A stretch of DNA of 64,000 nt from Chaenocephalus aceratus (GCA_023974075.1 CM043800.1:11120894-11184893); one strand, 5' to 3'. Positions 10,545 to 23,092 are shown, counted from the stretch's first letter. Numbers and translations: made by a program. Notes: a model not told the origin generated them from the letters alone.

Positions 10545-13194
10545 ACCCAGGGAAGAGGCACATGTGGGGACTCCCAGTGGACAGCAGCGAGGGAGACGTC
10601 AAGGAGGGCTTCTAAGCTGGATGAAGAAGGGATGGAGGTGGCTGTATGTCGCCATGGGTTTCTTTTGAAGGCCTTAAATATGTACAGGGGGGAGATATTC
10701 GCCTACCCCCTGTATCTTCAAAAGGAACTCATGTCAGCCAAAGCCAAGTTCTTCGCCATGGATGTGGCTTGCAAGGACTGGCCGTACATGGAGAAAGCTG
10801 CAAGTGTCCTTCCTGCTCTTCAGGAGCTGACCACCATGAAGCCATTCCTCAGTGTAATGCATGCTCGAGCCCATGCTACCAAATGCGAGGTATGTGAAAT
10901 ATTTTTGTATCACGTACATTTATATTTTTTATATTTATAATACTGAAGTAGTACATATCTAAGCTATACTGTTTAGTATAGTAGTATGTAGCCTCTTTGC
11001 ACAACAATTCCAGCAACCTTTTACCATCAGATTATATGGAGTGGGAAGAACCAGGAGGGAGCAGGGATGACCGCCGGGGAAGAGGTGGAGCAGGTCAACA
11101 GCTACCTGTCCCGTTGTGCCCTGACAACAAAATACATGTCCAAAGCAGGTGAGTGGAAGGTCTTGCCCTATTATTGCATACTTTGTTAGATGACACATCA
11201 TAACCTCATTATTGCTTCCATAAGCACGACTGGACATGCTCACAGTGCATGCTATGGGATGGAACAGGAGCAAAGGTGACTCCCTCCATCAGGCACTTTC
11301 CACAAGATATGTGAAGGTGAGCCTCCTATTAAAGGTGTTGTTGTGTCCTTTGTCATTTGCACATGGCTTGTTGTTAATCATAGCAAGTTTTAATCTTGAT
11401 AAATGTCCATCGTCTACTGTTTATCAGACTAGTAAGAGGCTCCTGGAAGAGACTGCAAGTCTTGAGGAACTCAAGACGGAGCTACATTGTGTCTCAGATT
11501 ACATGGTGTCGACGTGGATTTCCGACGTGAAGGAATGGGCATCTGGTAAGCACGACGAGATAACACCAGCTACATATCATTGTCCATGACTGTTTGAATT
11601 TACAGATTTGATCCTAAAGAGCAGCCAATGATATAAGGCTGATTTGTCATGCCACCTAATGGGACCCTCACTGGATTTCAGTAGACGGAGACATAATTTT
11701 CAAGCAATAGCAAGCCAACTATGTGTCCATGTTTATCTCTGATATGTTCCAGTTTCCATAGTTGTACCATCAATTTGTGTTAAATATGTTGCACAACTTT
11801 GTTTCTCAAAACCGTTACGTGTTGTGTAACAGTACATTTTACTGCCAATATTATTCTACAGGAACATCAGAAACATTGGGTACTTCTGAAGACATTCTTC
11901 AAACAGCACTGCAGCAAAGCATTGAGGGCTTTACCTAAGTGTGAGGCAGCGGAAGCAATCCTTTTACCGACAGAATGGTATATAATGTTTTAGGTTGCAG
12001 ATTCAACCTACTGAATTATATATATTGTTTGCACTTGCAAATATAGTTTGTCACATATCCCTATCCCTCTACCTCATGTCTTTTTCAGACAGCAGCAAGC
12101 TCCGCCATCGACTTAGAAGGAAGCTTGCAGACGACAAAAAGCGCCTTAACCAGGAGATACTGAAGTACAACCAGCTGGTACACGACTCTGCCAGAGGCAT
12201 AGATGTTGCTGCGGTGGAGCATTCCCTCTCTGGAGGGAGCATCTTGTCCGCGCTGTGGCCGTGGGAAGTTCATGGCATGGGTCAGTTTTCAGATTTCATA
12301 ATAATTAATTTGAAGTTCTGTTATATGAAGGTATACCTTGCTGAGTTATGCACATATCATGTAGAGTGTTAGAACGTTCATTTAGTTTAAGGGTATATCT
12401 TAAGTTTTCTTATTGTGTATACATTTGATTATTTTGAAAGTACATGTTTGGAGTTTTAAACATATTGTTATGCTATAATGAAATTGTGAGTCATGTATAC
12501 ATAACTGTGATTGGATTTTAGCTAACTTTACAGCCAAGAAAAAGATACTGGATCAAGTGATGCTTACACGGAGACTGCAAGAGGAGAAAGGCATCCTATT
12601 GTTGGAGATGGCGCAGCATTGCACATGGTTGCAGAACATGGCAGTTGCTCTAAAAAATAAGGTGGCTGAGGAAGGTAAGTTGAAAGCAAAACTTAACATA
12701 CCTTGTAAAGTATGAGTTTTAAAGGAAAAAAGTCAGCCCAAATCATTCTTTGTCACAGAAATTGGATGGAGTATAATGGCCTTTGCCCATTCGACTCGGC
12801 CATTTTACATAATGAAGTGCCTTGACAGTGACAATCATCTTTATATGTACATGGGAGAGAATATACTCCATTGAAGTGCTCTGGCCTCGTGAAGCAATCT
12901 TACTTTATAGTATGTCCATATAACAATATTTTGTGTATTTTCAGATGTAGACAAGGGGAATGGAGGACTTGGGTGCACCCTAAGAAGGAAGCATGCTGAG
13001 ACGTCGGAGAGGTTGCAGGTGGTACTGCAGCAGTACAAGACTGCTTTAGGTCCTGATGCTTCTTTCCTTCAACATGAAGAGGAAAGTCAAAGTGGCCTAA
13101 GCAGTCCAGACACCAGTGAGGATGAAGAAGAGTCACCTCCAAGCAACCTACGGCCAGCAGTTTCTTCACCGAGTAAAGGAAGACCACCCGGAGT
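10545..13194 (+). pseudogene. KDZ-type transposase, multi-exon, one frameshift
   Basis: Eight blocks with GT-AG borders and matching phases give a continuous protein: 10545-10889, 11031-11148, 11225-11316, 11428-11545, 11862-11977, 12089-12280, 12522-12674 and 12945 onward. The order of conserved blocks fits Kyakuja-Dileera-Zisupton (KDZ) transposases: CGDSQWTA near the start, KLDEEGMEVAVCRHG, KPFLSVMHARAH, EGAGMTAGEEVEQVNSYLSR, LTTKYMSKA, MGWNRSK, then a YLSVRQRKQ-type block and a coiled C-terminal half ending in an acidic/serine tail. The N-terminal CxC zinc-binding part was not found, so the copy is 5'-truncated. A single missing base near 11930 in exon 5 (GGCTTTACC) shifts the frame and exposes stops; otherwise splice sites and frame are intact. 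The hAT insertion interrupts the last exon. The frame resumes after it and reaches TGA at 18808-18810. Confidence 0.82.
13187..13194. repeat. 8-bp target-site duplication, left copy
   Basis: CCCGGAGT here is repeated exactly at 18763-18770, immediately outside the terminal TAGGG...CCCTA ends. An 8-bp duplication is the hAT signature. Confidence 0.9.
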
Positions 13195-13779
13195 TAGGGC
13201 TGTGCATCTTCACTGGTCTCACGATTCGATTACGATTATCCTGTCAACGATTCGATTCAATTCGATATCCCGATGCATCACGATTCATACCAATGCGTTG
13301 CATCCTCAATTTTCTATATTACTGCACATGGCTTATTTTTCATCAATGCATACATGCAGTAAATACATATGAACTCTCTTTTTATTATTTAGAAAGTGTT
13401 TCAGAAATCAATAACATAAATGTCTTGACATTAATTTATAAACCAAAATAAATGAATTGTATAGGTCTAGACTTCCTATATCTGTGTGTGAAATTGTTTC
13501 ATCCCACGGGCGTCGCAGCCATTATATCAGGGTGGGACAAGTCCCCCCCACTTTTGCCATGTGGAAAGTCCGTGAATCTGTCTATCCACTCGCCGCTCTC
13601 TGTAGAGCGCTTTGTCAGTGCTTCACTATCAAATCCATTCCACTTGCTTATTGAGAGAATGCCCAAATCACTCTGTACCATGTTTTCACTGCTGCTTTGT
13701 ACCAAGGCAGATTCTCACATAGCGCACGCATGTTCAAGGAGTGTTGCCATAGTTCAGCTCAGATCTGTTGTATGAAGCG

Positions 13780-13794
13780 ATGCCGGTAGCGGAG
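13780..13794 (+). other. possible first coding exon of the hAT transposase
   Basis: ATGCCGGTAGCGGAG is followed by GTAAGG, a good donor. A second candidate exon, 14524-14583, lies between TAG and GTGAGT and encodes an acidic ESESEAEHRD segment. A third begins after the TAG at 15446. The phases do not join cleanly into the main ORF without an indel, so this gene model is tentative. Confidence 0.35.
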
Positions 13795-14784
13795 GTAAGG
13801 CACACACACCAAGTGTTCAGGACATTGTTAATACAGCGAAAATCAAAGCTGAAGATCTCTTGGTTTGATATGTTTTCTCGGTGATGGCGGCAAAAGCGTT
13901 TCACTTCTTGAGTGGAGTTTCGTCTTTATGTCATGATAGAGAGATACAAATACTGAATAGTTTAGATGAGAAAAGGCATCGAAATGCCAGGTTACTAGTA
14001 TTTATCATGTAAACAGGGAACATGAATAACCCGATCTCTCTGTGCTCATGTAAACACCATATCCCCAATATGATCATAACCGGGATAATACTCATAAACG
14101 GCTTACTGATGTCCATATAGACGCAGTCAGTGTGTTTTACTGGAGCCTCAGTTCGATAAGAGATTATTTTCTGAGTTCTTTAACTTCGGTACTCTCTCTC
14201 AAAATGGTAATGTACATTATGTTTTAATTATACTTCTTATCATTCAGAAGCTTTTTGTGTGTGTTTATGTTTTACTGAGTGCTTATAGGCAATTTCCATC
14301 CCAGTATTCAGTTAACTATTTATTTTCTGTGCACATTACACAGACTAGCTAATATTCTACCTACTGCTTGGGACTTTGAGTCTTCAAAATGTCCAATGTC
14401 ACAGACTGGGACTTACTTTAGAGTCAGTTGTATTTACATTCAGTATGATTTGTTATGATTCAATGTGAAAGAGTATACTGCTCAATAAATAATGATCACT
14501 TCACCACCTCTCTTGACATCTAGGCGCTTGAGAGTGAGTCAGAGGCAGAACACAGGGACAGTGGAGAGAGGTCCATTGCTGAGGTGAGTGATGAAAGGGA
14601 AATGACAGTTTAGAGTAAATTGTGATTTGGACTCTCATCCCAGAATGTTAAGGAAATCAGTGGGGATATTGAACAGGAAGCATTTCAGTCAAGGGGCATC
14701 ATATGACCAATATAGACAGAAGAGCAACATTTATTTGAACATCTAAGTCGATACCATTCCTAGGTGAACTTAACATCGGTATGG

Positions 14785-15190
14785 AGTCAGATCAGTCTCA
14801 ATATTAATAAATGCTCACAGAAGGATTCACAAATGTATTTTGCGAATGACTCTCCACAACAATATCTCTCAATGCACTCACACATATTTATTGTTGTATA
14901 TAAATGTACAAAAAAATGGGCATTTAAACTGCTTTTCTTGTGAACCTCTGCATCTGTGTTTTGTTTTCTAGAGACTTCCCTGACGGAAATGACAAATGCA
15001 TTTTTTTTTTACAGGAACTATGGAAATTATAACTAATAGTGGTTTTCTTTTACATTTATATACAACAAGAAATATTTTTGTGTGCATTGAAACATATTTT
15101 TGTGGAGAGAGTCATTTATATATAAATCCCGAAATACATTTGTGAATCCTTGTGTGCAGTGCATTTATTAATATTGAGACTGATCTGACT
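14785..15190. mobile_element. inverted-repeat element nested in hAT
   Basis: The left end (AGTCAGATCAGTCTCAATAT) and right end are reverse complements over roughly 120 bp with small indels; both arms contain GGATTCACAAATGTATTT. The loop is AT-rich and has no ORF. It is a fold-back MITE of about 406 bp. Confidence 0.75.
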
Positions 15191-15446
15191 TCATTACGTC
15201 CTAGGCTATGCTCACTTTCAAACTGTAAATTCACAGTGCACCCTCAAATCATTGTAATTTATTTACACACAATGGCAGAGAATGTAGTCAAGTGCTTTGA
15301 AACACAGCCCGGCGTCAACATATGTTACACAATGCAAATATTATGTTTTAGAAATGACAACAATCTTACACAGGGGATCCTTAATATTACGTTTTTGGCA
15401 GTATAAAAAATGTATGGCCTATTCAATTTTTCACTTTTGTATGTAG

Positions 15447-17301
15447 GAAGAGAAGGCAAGATTTAGACAGGGAGGAGAGAGAGAGCCAGTTTGAGAGGGA
15501 CGAGAGTGAGAGCCAGGAGAGTGAGAGCCAGGCTGAGATATATAGCAAGCCAAATCATCCTGACCCAAGAGTCATTCCACCCCAGCAACTTCCAAATAAG
15601 ACGCTAAGATTTCAGGAGAAGTGGTTCAGGGACTTTCCGTGGCTTCATTATTCTCCTAGGGAGAATGGCGTATTCTGCTATTATTGCATGGAAGCCTTCA
15701 AAAGACAGAGTAGCACACTTGCAAAAAATATGGATCAAGCCTTTGTGTCCACTGGTTTTCGAAACTGGAGAAAAGCAATTGAGAAATGTTCAACCCACCA
15801 ACTGAGTCAAGCACACAAAGTTGCAATCACAACACACACATACCACCAAGAAAGTGTTGTAACTCAGCTGTCCACAGCCAAGGAACAGCAGCAAAGAGAG
15901 GCGAGATCATGTCTGCTCAAAGTAGTTCAGTCAATTCGCTTTCTTGCTCGTCAGGGTCTAGCACTGCGTGGCCATGACAGTGATGAAGGCAACCTATGGC
16001 AGCTTCTACGACTCAGATCAGGGGATGATGATGTGCTGAAGAGATGGCTGAGTAAGCCCTCAAACAATTACACAAGTGCTGTAATTCAAAATGAGGTTTT
16101 GAATATCATAGCCAACTCCATTGTTAGGAGGATCACAATACAGACCTACGATGGAGCTGCAAACATATCCGGCGAAAGCAAAGGAGTTCAAGCACTTCTC
16201 AGAGAGAAGCAACCTCTTGCTTTGTATGTCCATTGTGGTCCTCACTGTGTCAATCTTGTGACTCAGACAGCCTGTAGCTCATCCTCTGTTGTGTCTGATG
16301 CACTGAATTTGGTCCACAAACTTGGCACTCTCTACCACCAGTCTGGAAAATATGACACTATATTTAAAGAGATTGCCCAATCTGAAGCAGGGAGTTTAAT
16401 AACTCTAAAGCCCCTATGCCCTACACGATGGCTTGTGAGGCTAGTGGCCATTCAGGCAGTTGTAGGAAAGTATGAAAAGGTATTGCTCAGTCTGGAGGAA
16501 ATGGCTGCATCTGAAGCCCTTAAAGAACTAGAGTGCTTCAACCGCTCCCTTCAGAGCAAAACTGGAAGCGTCACAGGGATGCTGGCTGCAGTTGATTGCG
16601 TGAAAAAAACACTTAGAGTGAAGAGGTCTGGTGAAAGCTTCCATCAAATCTATGCAAGGGCCTGTGACATGATCAGTGAAATGGGCATTGAGACCATCCA
16701 GATGCCTCACATCCGGATACCTCCTAAGCGCTACACAGGAAATGCAGCAGCTTTCACACCAGCATCAACTGAAGAGCACTCTAGAATCGAATTCTTCAAA
16801 GTGCTCGATGCTGTTGATGTACAGTTGACCAAGCGCTTTGACCAGAGCAGCTTTGATACTCTTAACAAGTTGGAAAGGGTGCTAGTCTCTGGAAGGTAGA
16901 AGAGGTTGTCAGTCTTTACCCAGAACTGAATCGCAATTCACTGGAGGTGCAGCTGGCAATGTGTAAGCTTCAATATCCATCCAGCACCATCACTGACGCA
17001 GTAGTAAAACACTCTCAAAGCTATGCTGCCAGAAGTGCATGCTCTCTTTACCCAAATAGAGTCTTTGGTTAGACTTCTTCTTGTAGTGCCATGCTCCTCA
17101 GCCGAAGCAGAACGAAGTTTTAGTGCCTTAAGAAGGCTTAAGACATGGCTCCGCTCCTCCATGAGTCAAAGTCGTTTGAACAATGTGGGTGTCTGCCACA
17201 TTCATCAAGACAAACTTGATCAAGTTGACATAGAAGAGATTTTCCAGCTCTTTATCTCTGCAAATGATATAAGAAGGCATGTTTTTGGGGCCTTCATTTA
17301 G
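15447..17301 (+). pseudogene. hAT transposase (TTF zinc finger, ZMYM1-like), broken
   Basis: The frame opens after an acceptor TAG at 15446 and runs to TAG at 16897-16899. It encodes an acidic/Glu-Arg stretch, a TTF-type zinc finger (FPWLHYSPRENGVFCYYC, just before 15690), and the catalytic-domain blocks TYDGAAN, LYVHCGPHCVNL and CPTRWLVR. The C-terminal hAT dimerisation block (CSSAEAERSFSALRRLKTWLR) follows at about 17090-17160 in the same frame. Two compensating frame changes, near 16893 and 17015, separate it from the main ORF. NSIVRRITI joins directly to QTYDGAAN near 16130, so the segment that normally lies between these blocks, and that carries the first catalytic Asp, is deleted. The protein cannot be an active transposase. 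Confidence 0.85.
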
Positions 17302-18399
17302 TCAGAGCAGTCTTTCCCAAAGTTAGGGTCAAAATGGGTCGCGTACCTGTTTTTATGAGGTCGCCAACTGGCAGAGTTTTGTAATGTTCTTTTTACAATT
17401 AAATACATTTCATATACATTTAAAATTCATTTTCTGTTGTGTTTATCAGTAGTTTTTAAATGTTGATGTTATGGCAATTCGTGATGTATTTTTGTAAGTT
17501 TGGGTCCTGGGGAAACACCAAATATCTCTTTTGGGTCTCGGGCTGAACGAATTTGGGAACCTCTGGTCTAATCTGATTGATCATTTGATAACAGAAATTG
17601 CAACTGTATGCAAGAGATGCTTGAGTTTAAATAAATAACGAGTGTTTTATTTTATTAAAGACGGCTCAGAATTAATAATCAAATATGTTTCCTTTCTTTA
17701 CTACTGGATGAAATTACAAAATGTACCCATCATTTCCCTCATGCTAGTATAGCCACATAAAAAGTATCAAACCACCTGTTAAAATGCACCAGAATACAGG
17801 AAATCCATTTTTTTTCCGTGGGGGAGGAGCACCCCCCACCGTTATAAATGTCCCCCCCCACATTCAGAATGCTTCCTACGCCCATGCATCCTCAAAAACA
17901 AAAAAAGAATGCTTCTGCAGTCTAGCTGCAGCTTCTAGCAACAGTCTGCTGTTAAAGAAAGGACACTGAATGTCCTGAATGTGGCATCACACACAGGACT
18001 TGAGTCTGAACACAGCAGACAACAGGAGTATTTACAACAGCATATACAACCAAAAATACTGCATGTGGGGGCACACTTACATTCTCTGTCTTACTGTTAC
18101 ATAAATCCCATGAATGTATGAGATTAAATTAGCTTCATTATATCTCAGTGATTAAGTGAATAATAAAGTTTCTATCGGGTCACTATCAGCCTGTCACTCA
18201 TTATTTTCAGGGAGGGGGCGGGGTTTGAAGGAACGGAAAGGAGACGGTGATCGCGGAAGCTTTTTTCCTACTGCCTTCACAAACTTTACACACGTATATA
18301 TCGTCTGAAAATTGCTAGAGGACATTCATACTTTGCAATCCAAGACTTAATTAAATCCACCAAAAACCTGACATGATTGTAACGCGATTATTTTGAAAA

Positions 18400-18404
<5 letters not shown>

Positions 18405-18437
<33 letters not shown>
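18405..18437. repeat. (AT)n microsatellite
   Basis: Uninterrupted run of about 15 TA dinucleotides inside the hAT element. Confidence 0.9.
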
Positions 18438-18439
<2 letters not shown>

Positions 18440-18762
18440 CCCTGGCTGTGCCGCAGCGACACAGACTGATTCAGAGCGGGTCCTTCTGCTGTTGGTTCTG
18501 GACTGGTGGTGTTGTGTTGGTGGATAAAGCAGACTGCTCCGTGTTTGGTGTTGCTGTGCCGCTGTCACGTCTGTTCCCTGATCTCTGCGTCACCGACCGA
18601 TTTGATATTAAAGTAACAGAAAAAAAAAAACGTTATAGTAAAGCCGCGGCCGGAAAATCAGGAAGCAACGTTACTACGCTATAACCGATTATCTTCCGTC
18701 ACTGCATCGATACCGAATCGTCCATGTCCGCATCGTAGAAACGATTATTTTCAACACCCCTA

Positions 18763-18770
18763 CCCGGAGT
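18763..18770. repeat. 8-bp target-site duplication, right copy
   Basis: CCCGGAGT, the exact partner of 13187-13194. Confidence 0.9.
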
Positions 18771-18815
18771 GGTACACCGCTCTACTGGAGATTGGCAGCA
18801 CAGACCGTGAGGCAA

Positions 18816-20675
18816 CAGATGACAAGGTGGGCCCTGCTGTGTATACCGGGCGCAAGATTCGAATTCCCGCAGGAAAGAGAAGGACTTGAGGTGTGAGATC
18901 AAAACGGGCCCACGGAAAAAGACTTATACTGCCCTCATTGAAAGCAACTCCTCCTTGAAGCTTCCCCAGGACCTCTTGGTTGCCAAAGTCCTGGCTGATG
19001 TAAAGAAAGGCTGCGCCCCGGTCAGAGTGATGAACCTGTCCCAACATGCTATTACTATTAAGCCACACACTCACCTGGCCAATGCATTCCTGGTGGACAA
19101 TGTTGTGGAATTTCCAGACGAAAAGCTGAGTGGATGTCGCATAATGGGAGTCAGGAAGTCTGCCTGAGTCTGGACCAGGTAGTGGTGAGTTGTGGGGTGG
19201 ACCTAAGTAAAGCAGCAGTTGAGAATAAACACCAGCGCTCCCTCCTTAGAGATCTTGTCGAGAGGAACATAGGTGTTTTCTCTAAGCATCCCATGGACTA
19301 CGGCCACACAAAAACAATGCAGCATGATATTCCCCTGGTTGATTCCAAGCCCTTCCGGCTCCCGTATTGCAAGATTCCACCTTCACAGTGGCAAGATGTG
19401 TGGAAGTTGTTGATAGAGATGGAGGCGACAGGAGTCATCAGGCCTAGTAAGAGTCCATATGCGTCCCCAGTGGTGATCGTGACTAGGAAAGACGGGTCAT
19501 TAAGGTTGTGCATTGACTACAGAAAGCTAAACTCCTACAGCACGAGAGACGCATTTCCCCTGCCCAGAATAGAAGAGGCCCTGGAGGCTCTGGGGCAAGC
19601 AAAGTACTTTTCCACACTTGACCTCACATCTGGTTACTGGCAGGTGGAGGTAGCGGAACAAGACAAGCACAAGACAGCATTCAGCACATCCATGTGGCTG
19701 TTTGAGACCAACAGGATGCCCTTCGGACTGCAGAATGCTCCGTCCACCTTCCAGAGGCTCATGACCTGCTGTTTTGGGGATCTGAACTTCATCATCTTCT
19801 CCAAAACCTTTGATGACCATCTGGAGAGGTTGCAGCTGGTGTTTGATCGGCTTCATGAACATGGCTTGAAGTTAAAGCCTTCCAAGTGCCAGCTTGTGAG
19901 AAAGGAAGTGCAGTACTTGGGTCACTTGGTATCGGCGGAGGGGATCAGGACAGACCCAGAGAAGATCAGCAAAGTCAGGGACTGGGTGAGGCCCACAAAC
20001 AGGAAAGAAGTGTTGCAGTTCTTAGGGTTTGCTGGATATTACAGGCGGTACGTTGGTGGCTACTCGAGCATCGCTGCTCCTTTATACCGCCTGACAACTG
20101 GTGACCCCAGGAAGAAAATAAGAGGAAGGAAGACAAGTTTGGGTCCTGAGCTGCCCTTTTTGTGGACTACAGAGTGTGAAGAAGCCTTTCAGTCCCTGAA
20201 GCAAAAGTTGACGACTGCTCCAGTACTGGGTTACCCGGATTACAGCCTACCTTTTGTGCTTCAGACCGATGCGTCGGGACAGGGGCTTGGTGCTGTCTTG
20301 GTTCAAGTCCAGGATGGAGCTGAGAGAGTCATAGCCTATGCGAGCAGAGGCTTGAGCCCGGCCGAGTCGAGGTATCCTGCACACAAACTGGAGTTCCTTG
20401 CTCTGAAGTGGGCAGTGACAGACAAGTTTTACGACCATCTCTATGGGCGTCCATTCTCTGTCCAGACGGATAACAACCCCCTCAAATATGTGATGTTCTC
20501 TGCAAAGCTGGATGCTACCGGTCAGCGATGGGTGTCTCGGCTGTCTACATTCCACTTTGACATCCAGTATCGGAGGGGACAATGTAACGCAAATGCAGAT
20601 GCCCTCTCCCGTATGTCAAACCAGGAGGTCACACAGGTCCTACAAACCTGTCCTCAGCGGGTGGGATCAATGTGA
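18816..20675 (+). pseudogene. Ty3/Gypsy pol: protease-RT linker, reverse transcriptase, RNase H
   Basis: The linker region is readable from about 18886. After a frame change near 19150, an ORF at 19134-20675 covers reverse transcriptase and RNase H. Blocks in order: PYCKIPPSQW, GVIRPSKSPYASPVV, RLCIDYRKLN, FSTLDLTSGYWQ, MPFGLQNAPSTFQRL, KPSKCQ, YLGHLVSAEG, FLGFAGYYRRYV, then RNase H with LQTDASGQGLGAVL, KLEFLALKWAV and ADALSR. The polymerase active-site motif YxDD is absent: FGDLNF joins directly to IIFSKTF near 19793 by an in-frame deletion, so the enzyme is dead. No Gag or 5' LTR is present; upstream sequence is KDZ. It is an old, 5'-truncated genomic copy. Confidence 0.93.
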
Positions 20676-20840
20676 GAGTGCATGGAGAGACACAGCCCAC
20701 ACTAGAACCAGGAGGGCCCCCTGGTGAGAACACTGCCACAGAGAACCCTGACTCACAAGACCTTGGGCCGGGCATGTCAAGTGAGCCCTACAGGGAGGTG
20801 GGGACGGAATCCCAGACTGCCATGACAAAACAGGAGATCC

Positions 20841-22114
20841 GTGTGGGGCAGAAGGAGGACTCTGTCATTGGCCCCGTCTTGCACTACAAAAAGTTTGAAC
20901 CGGAAACCAGGCCGCAGCGAGAGGGTCAGTGGTGGTGGGCAGGTGTGCCTTCTTTTAAAAGAGTGGAGGAGGTTAATGGTGAGGGATGGTATCATGTACC
21001 GCCACATCCAGGACGGCCAAAGGGGAGTAGTGGAGCAGCTAGTATTGACAGAGAAACTGCATACAGCAGTAAAGACTGCTCTCCATGATGATTCAGGGCA
21101 TTTAGGATTCGAGAGGACGTTGAAAATGATAAGGGAGAGATTCTACTGGCCAAGAATGTTTCAAGAAATCAAGGCTTGGTGTGAACAGTGTGAAAGGTGC
21201 TGTCTCCGGAAGACCCCTACTGCAGGCTCCAGGGCTCCCCTGGTCAGTATCCACAGCAGTGCCCCAATGGAGCTGGTGTGTGTGGACTTTCTGACTCTGG
21301 AGAAGTCCAAAGGTGGCATAGAAAATGTGCTTGTGGTTACAGACCACTTTTCCCGCTACGCCCAGGCCTACCCGACAAAAGACCAAAAGGCCTCTACAGT
21401 AAAACACTGTGGAAAAACTTCTTCTGCCAGTTTGGGTTCCCTGCGAAGCTGCATGCGGACCAAGGGCGCAACTTTGAAAGTACAGTTGTGAAGGAGCTGT
21501 GTAAGTGCACTGGCATCACAAAGACCCATACGACCCACAAGGCAACGGGACCACCGAAAGGTTCAACCGGACCCTCATGAACATGCTGGGGACCTTGGAG
21601 CCACACTTGAAACCCCGCTGGCATGAGCATCTTGACGCAATGACACATGCCTATAACTGCACACAGCATGATACAACGGGTTACACCATACTACCTGATG
21701 TTTGGGAGACATCCTAGGCTCCCAGTGGACCTGATTTTTGGGCTTTCCACCGCAAGTGAGCCACGTGGATACAGTGATTATGTCCAAATTCTGTACGACA
21801 GTCTGTCACAGGCATATGCACAGGCTAATCAAACCTCTCGGCATGCTAAGGCTCAACAGAAAAAGCACTATGACAGAAAAGCAAAGGGTCAAGTCTTCAT
21901 ACCGGGGGATAGAGTCCTTGTCAAAGTATGTCATGTGGAGGGACGGCAGAAACTGGGAGACAGATGGGAGGCACGTCCATACATTGTGGTGAAGAAACAA
22001 CTCAACACACCTGTATATGTGATACGATTGGAGGACAGCGAGAGAGAGAGAGAGGGTGGTGCACCGCAACCTCCTCACACAGTGTATGTTCCTTCCAGTG
22101 GAACGAGTCAGTGA
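20841..22114 (+). pseudogene. Ty3/Gypsy integrase, several frameshifts
   Basis: Continues the pol region in scattered frames. An HHCC zinc finger is visible (HDDSGHLGFERT then CEQCERC, about 21085-21200). The DDE core can be traced as VCVDFL near 21282, HADQGRNF near 21452 and TTERFNR near 21550. A C-terminal domain with KKHYDRKAKGQVFIPGDRVLV (about 21859-21925) follows. Frame changes occur near 20920, 21405, 21525 and 21690, so no complete integrase can be made. The stretch after 22114 to about 22470 is a degenerate acidic/basic tail. Confidence 0.88.
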
Positions 22115-22654
22115 AGTGATAGGAGAAGAGGTTGAATCGGATGCAGCAGAGGACTGTGAGATCGATCATACAGAGGAAGTTGAGGAGAATGTGGGACCTG
22201 GGACACCAGTGGTACACGATGAGCCCAAACAAATGGAGGATATAGATGAAGGACAAATGGATGAAGGAGATGAGGAAAGTACGACTTGTGAGTGACACCA
22301 AATCACTTGACAAGGCTCCTAGGAGAAATCCACCAAGAAATCGGTGTGCCCCGAAGAGACAGTCATGTGAGTCACAAGTCCTGAGTTCGGAAGAGGACCA
22401 GAGGAGGAGAGAAAGGGGATGGAAGTTGTGGCAAAGGGCCAAAGCAAGTAGAGAAGCAGGACATGGGTGACACAATCAAGCCACAACATTCTGACTGTTA
22501 AAATGTATAACACGCACACATTTTTATAAGACAATCATACATACAGAAAGGTTATTTGTTTCTCTTTAACTGTTTAAATTGTTTGTGCTCCATGGCCTTT
22601 GTTGTATTTTGTTTGGCCTGATGGCTGGGACGCCATCAATTAAAGAAGGGTAGA

Positions 22655-23092
22655 TGTAAGGTAACAGCCTTGACAGGCCACTAGGTGTTGCTGTTGCGCA
22701 GCAAATTGTTGTTTTTTGGTCCATTGTGGGACACCGTATTTCTCTTGTTGTTCTTGGCGCTAATGTTTGTATTCACTAAGCAAACGGTGAGCAGTGTTAA
22801 TGGTGGCAAATAATTGTACACATTATTATGTTAAAAACGTCCAAACATTCCAATTATTTAATTAATGGGTTAGTTTAAATGTTTATTTACCCGTTTGTGT
22901 ATGTTTGGGAGTGAGATGTTTATGTTTTGTCTGTTCATTTGGTTATTGTATTGGTTAGCACTCCGCAAAAGGTGTGTCAGAAGAGCTGCCATTGTGAATA
23001 ATAAATCGCTACTCAGCGTCTCCACCGCAATCCGATCTGCTGTGTCCTGTTTTTCCACCCCTCTGCATAACATCCCAACAAACACAACGCAG
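22655..23092 (+). mobile_element. probable 3' LTR of the right Gypsy element
   Basis: A purine-rich tract AAAGAAGGGTAGA precedes TGTAAGGTAACAGCC. About 345 bases later come AATAAA (near 22999) and a CA-rich end (AACACAACGCA). Position after integrase and the PPT-TG junction support a 3' LTR. The right boundary is uncertain because no partner LTR or target duplication was found. Confidence 0.5.

Larger units (their letters stand above)
13195..18762 (+). mobile_element. hAT transposon, full-length but decayed
   Basis: A 5568-bp element. It starts TAGGGCTGTGCATC and ends with the reverse complement of TAGGGGTGTTGAAA, flanked by the 8-bp duplication CCCGGAGT. The subterminal regions carry repeated ACGATTCG-type motifs (13224-13280 and 18712-18750), a likely transposase-binding arrangement. 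Inside are a TTF-finger hAT transposase pseudogene (15447-17301), a nested inverted-repeat element (14785-15190) and an AT microsatellite (about 18405-18437). It is inserted into the last exon of the KDZ transposase and is therefore younger. Confidence 0.88.

Noticed and set aside
10680..10732. Hairpin TACAGGGGG...CCCCCTGTA as a regulatory structure
   Set aside because: It falls inside conserved KDZ coding sequence, so the symmetry is probably incidental.
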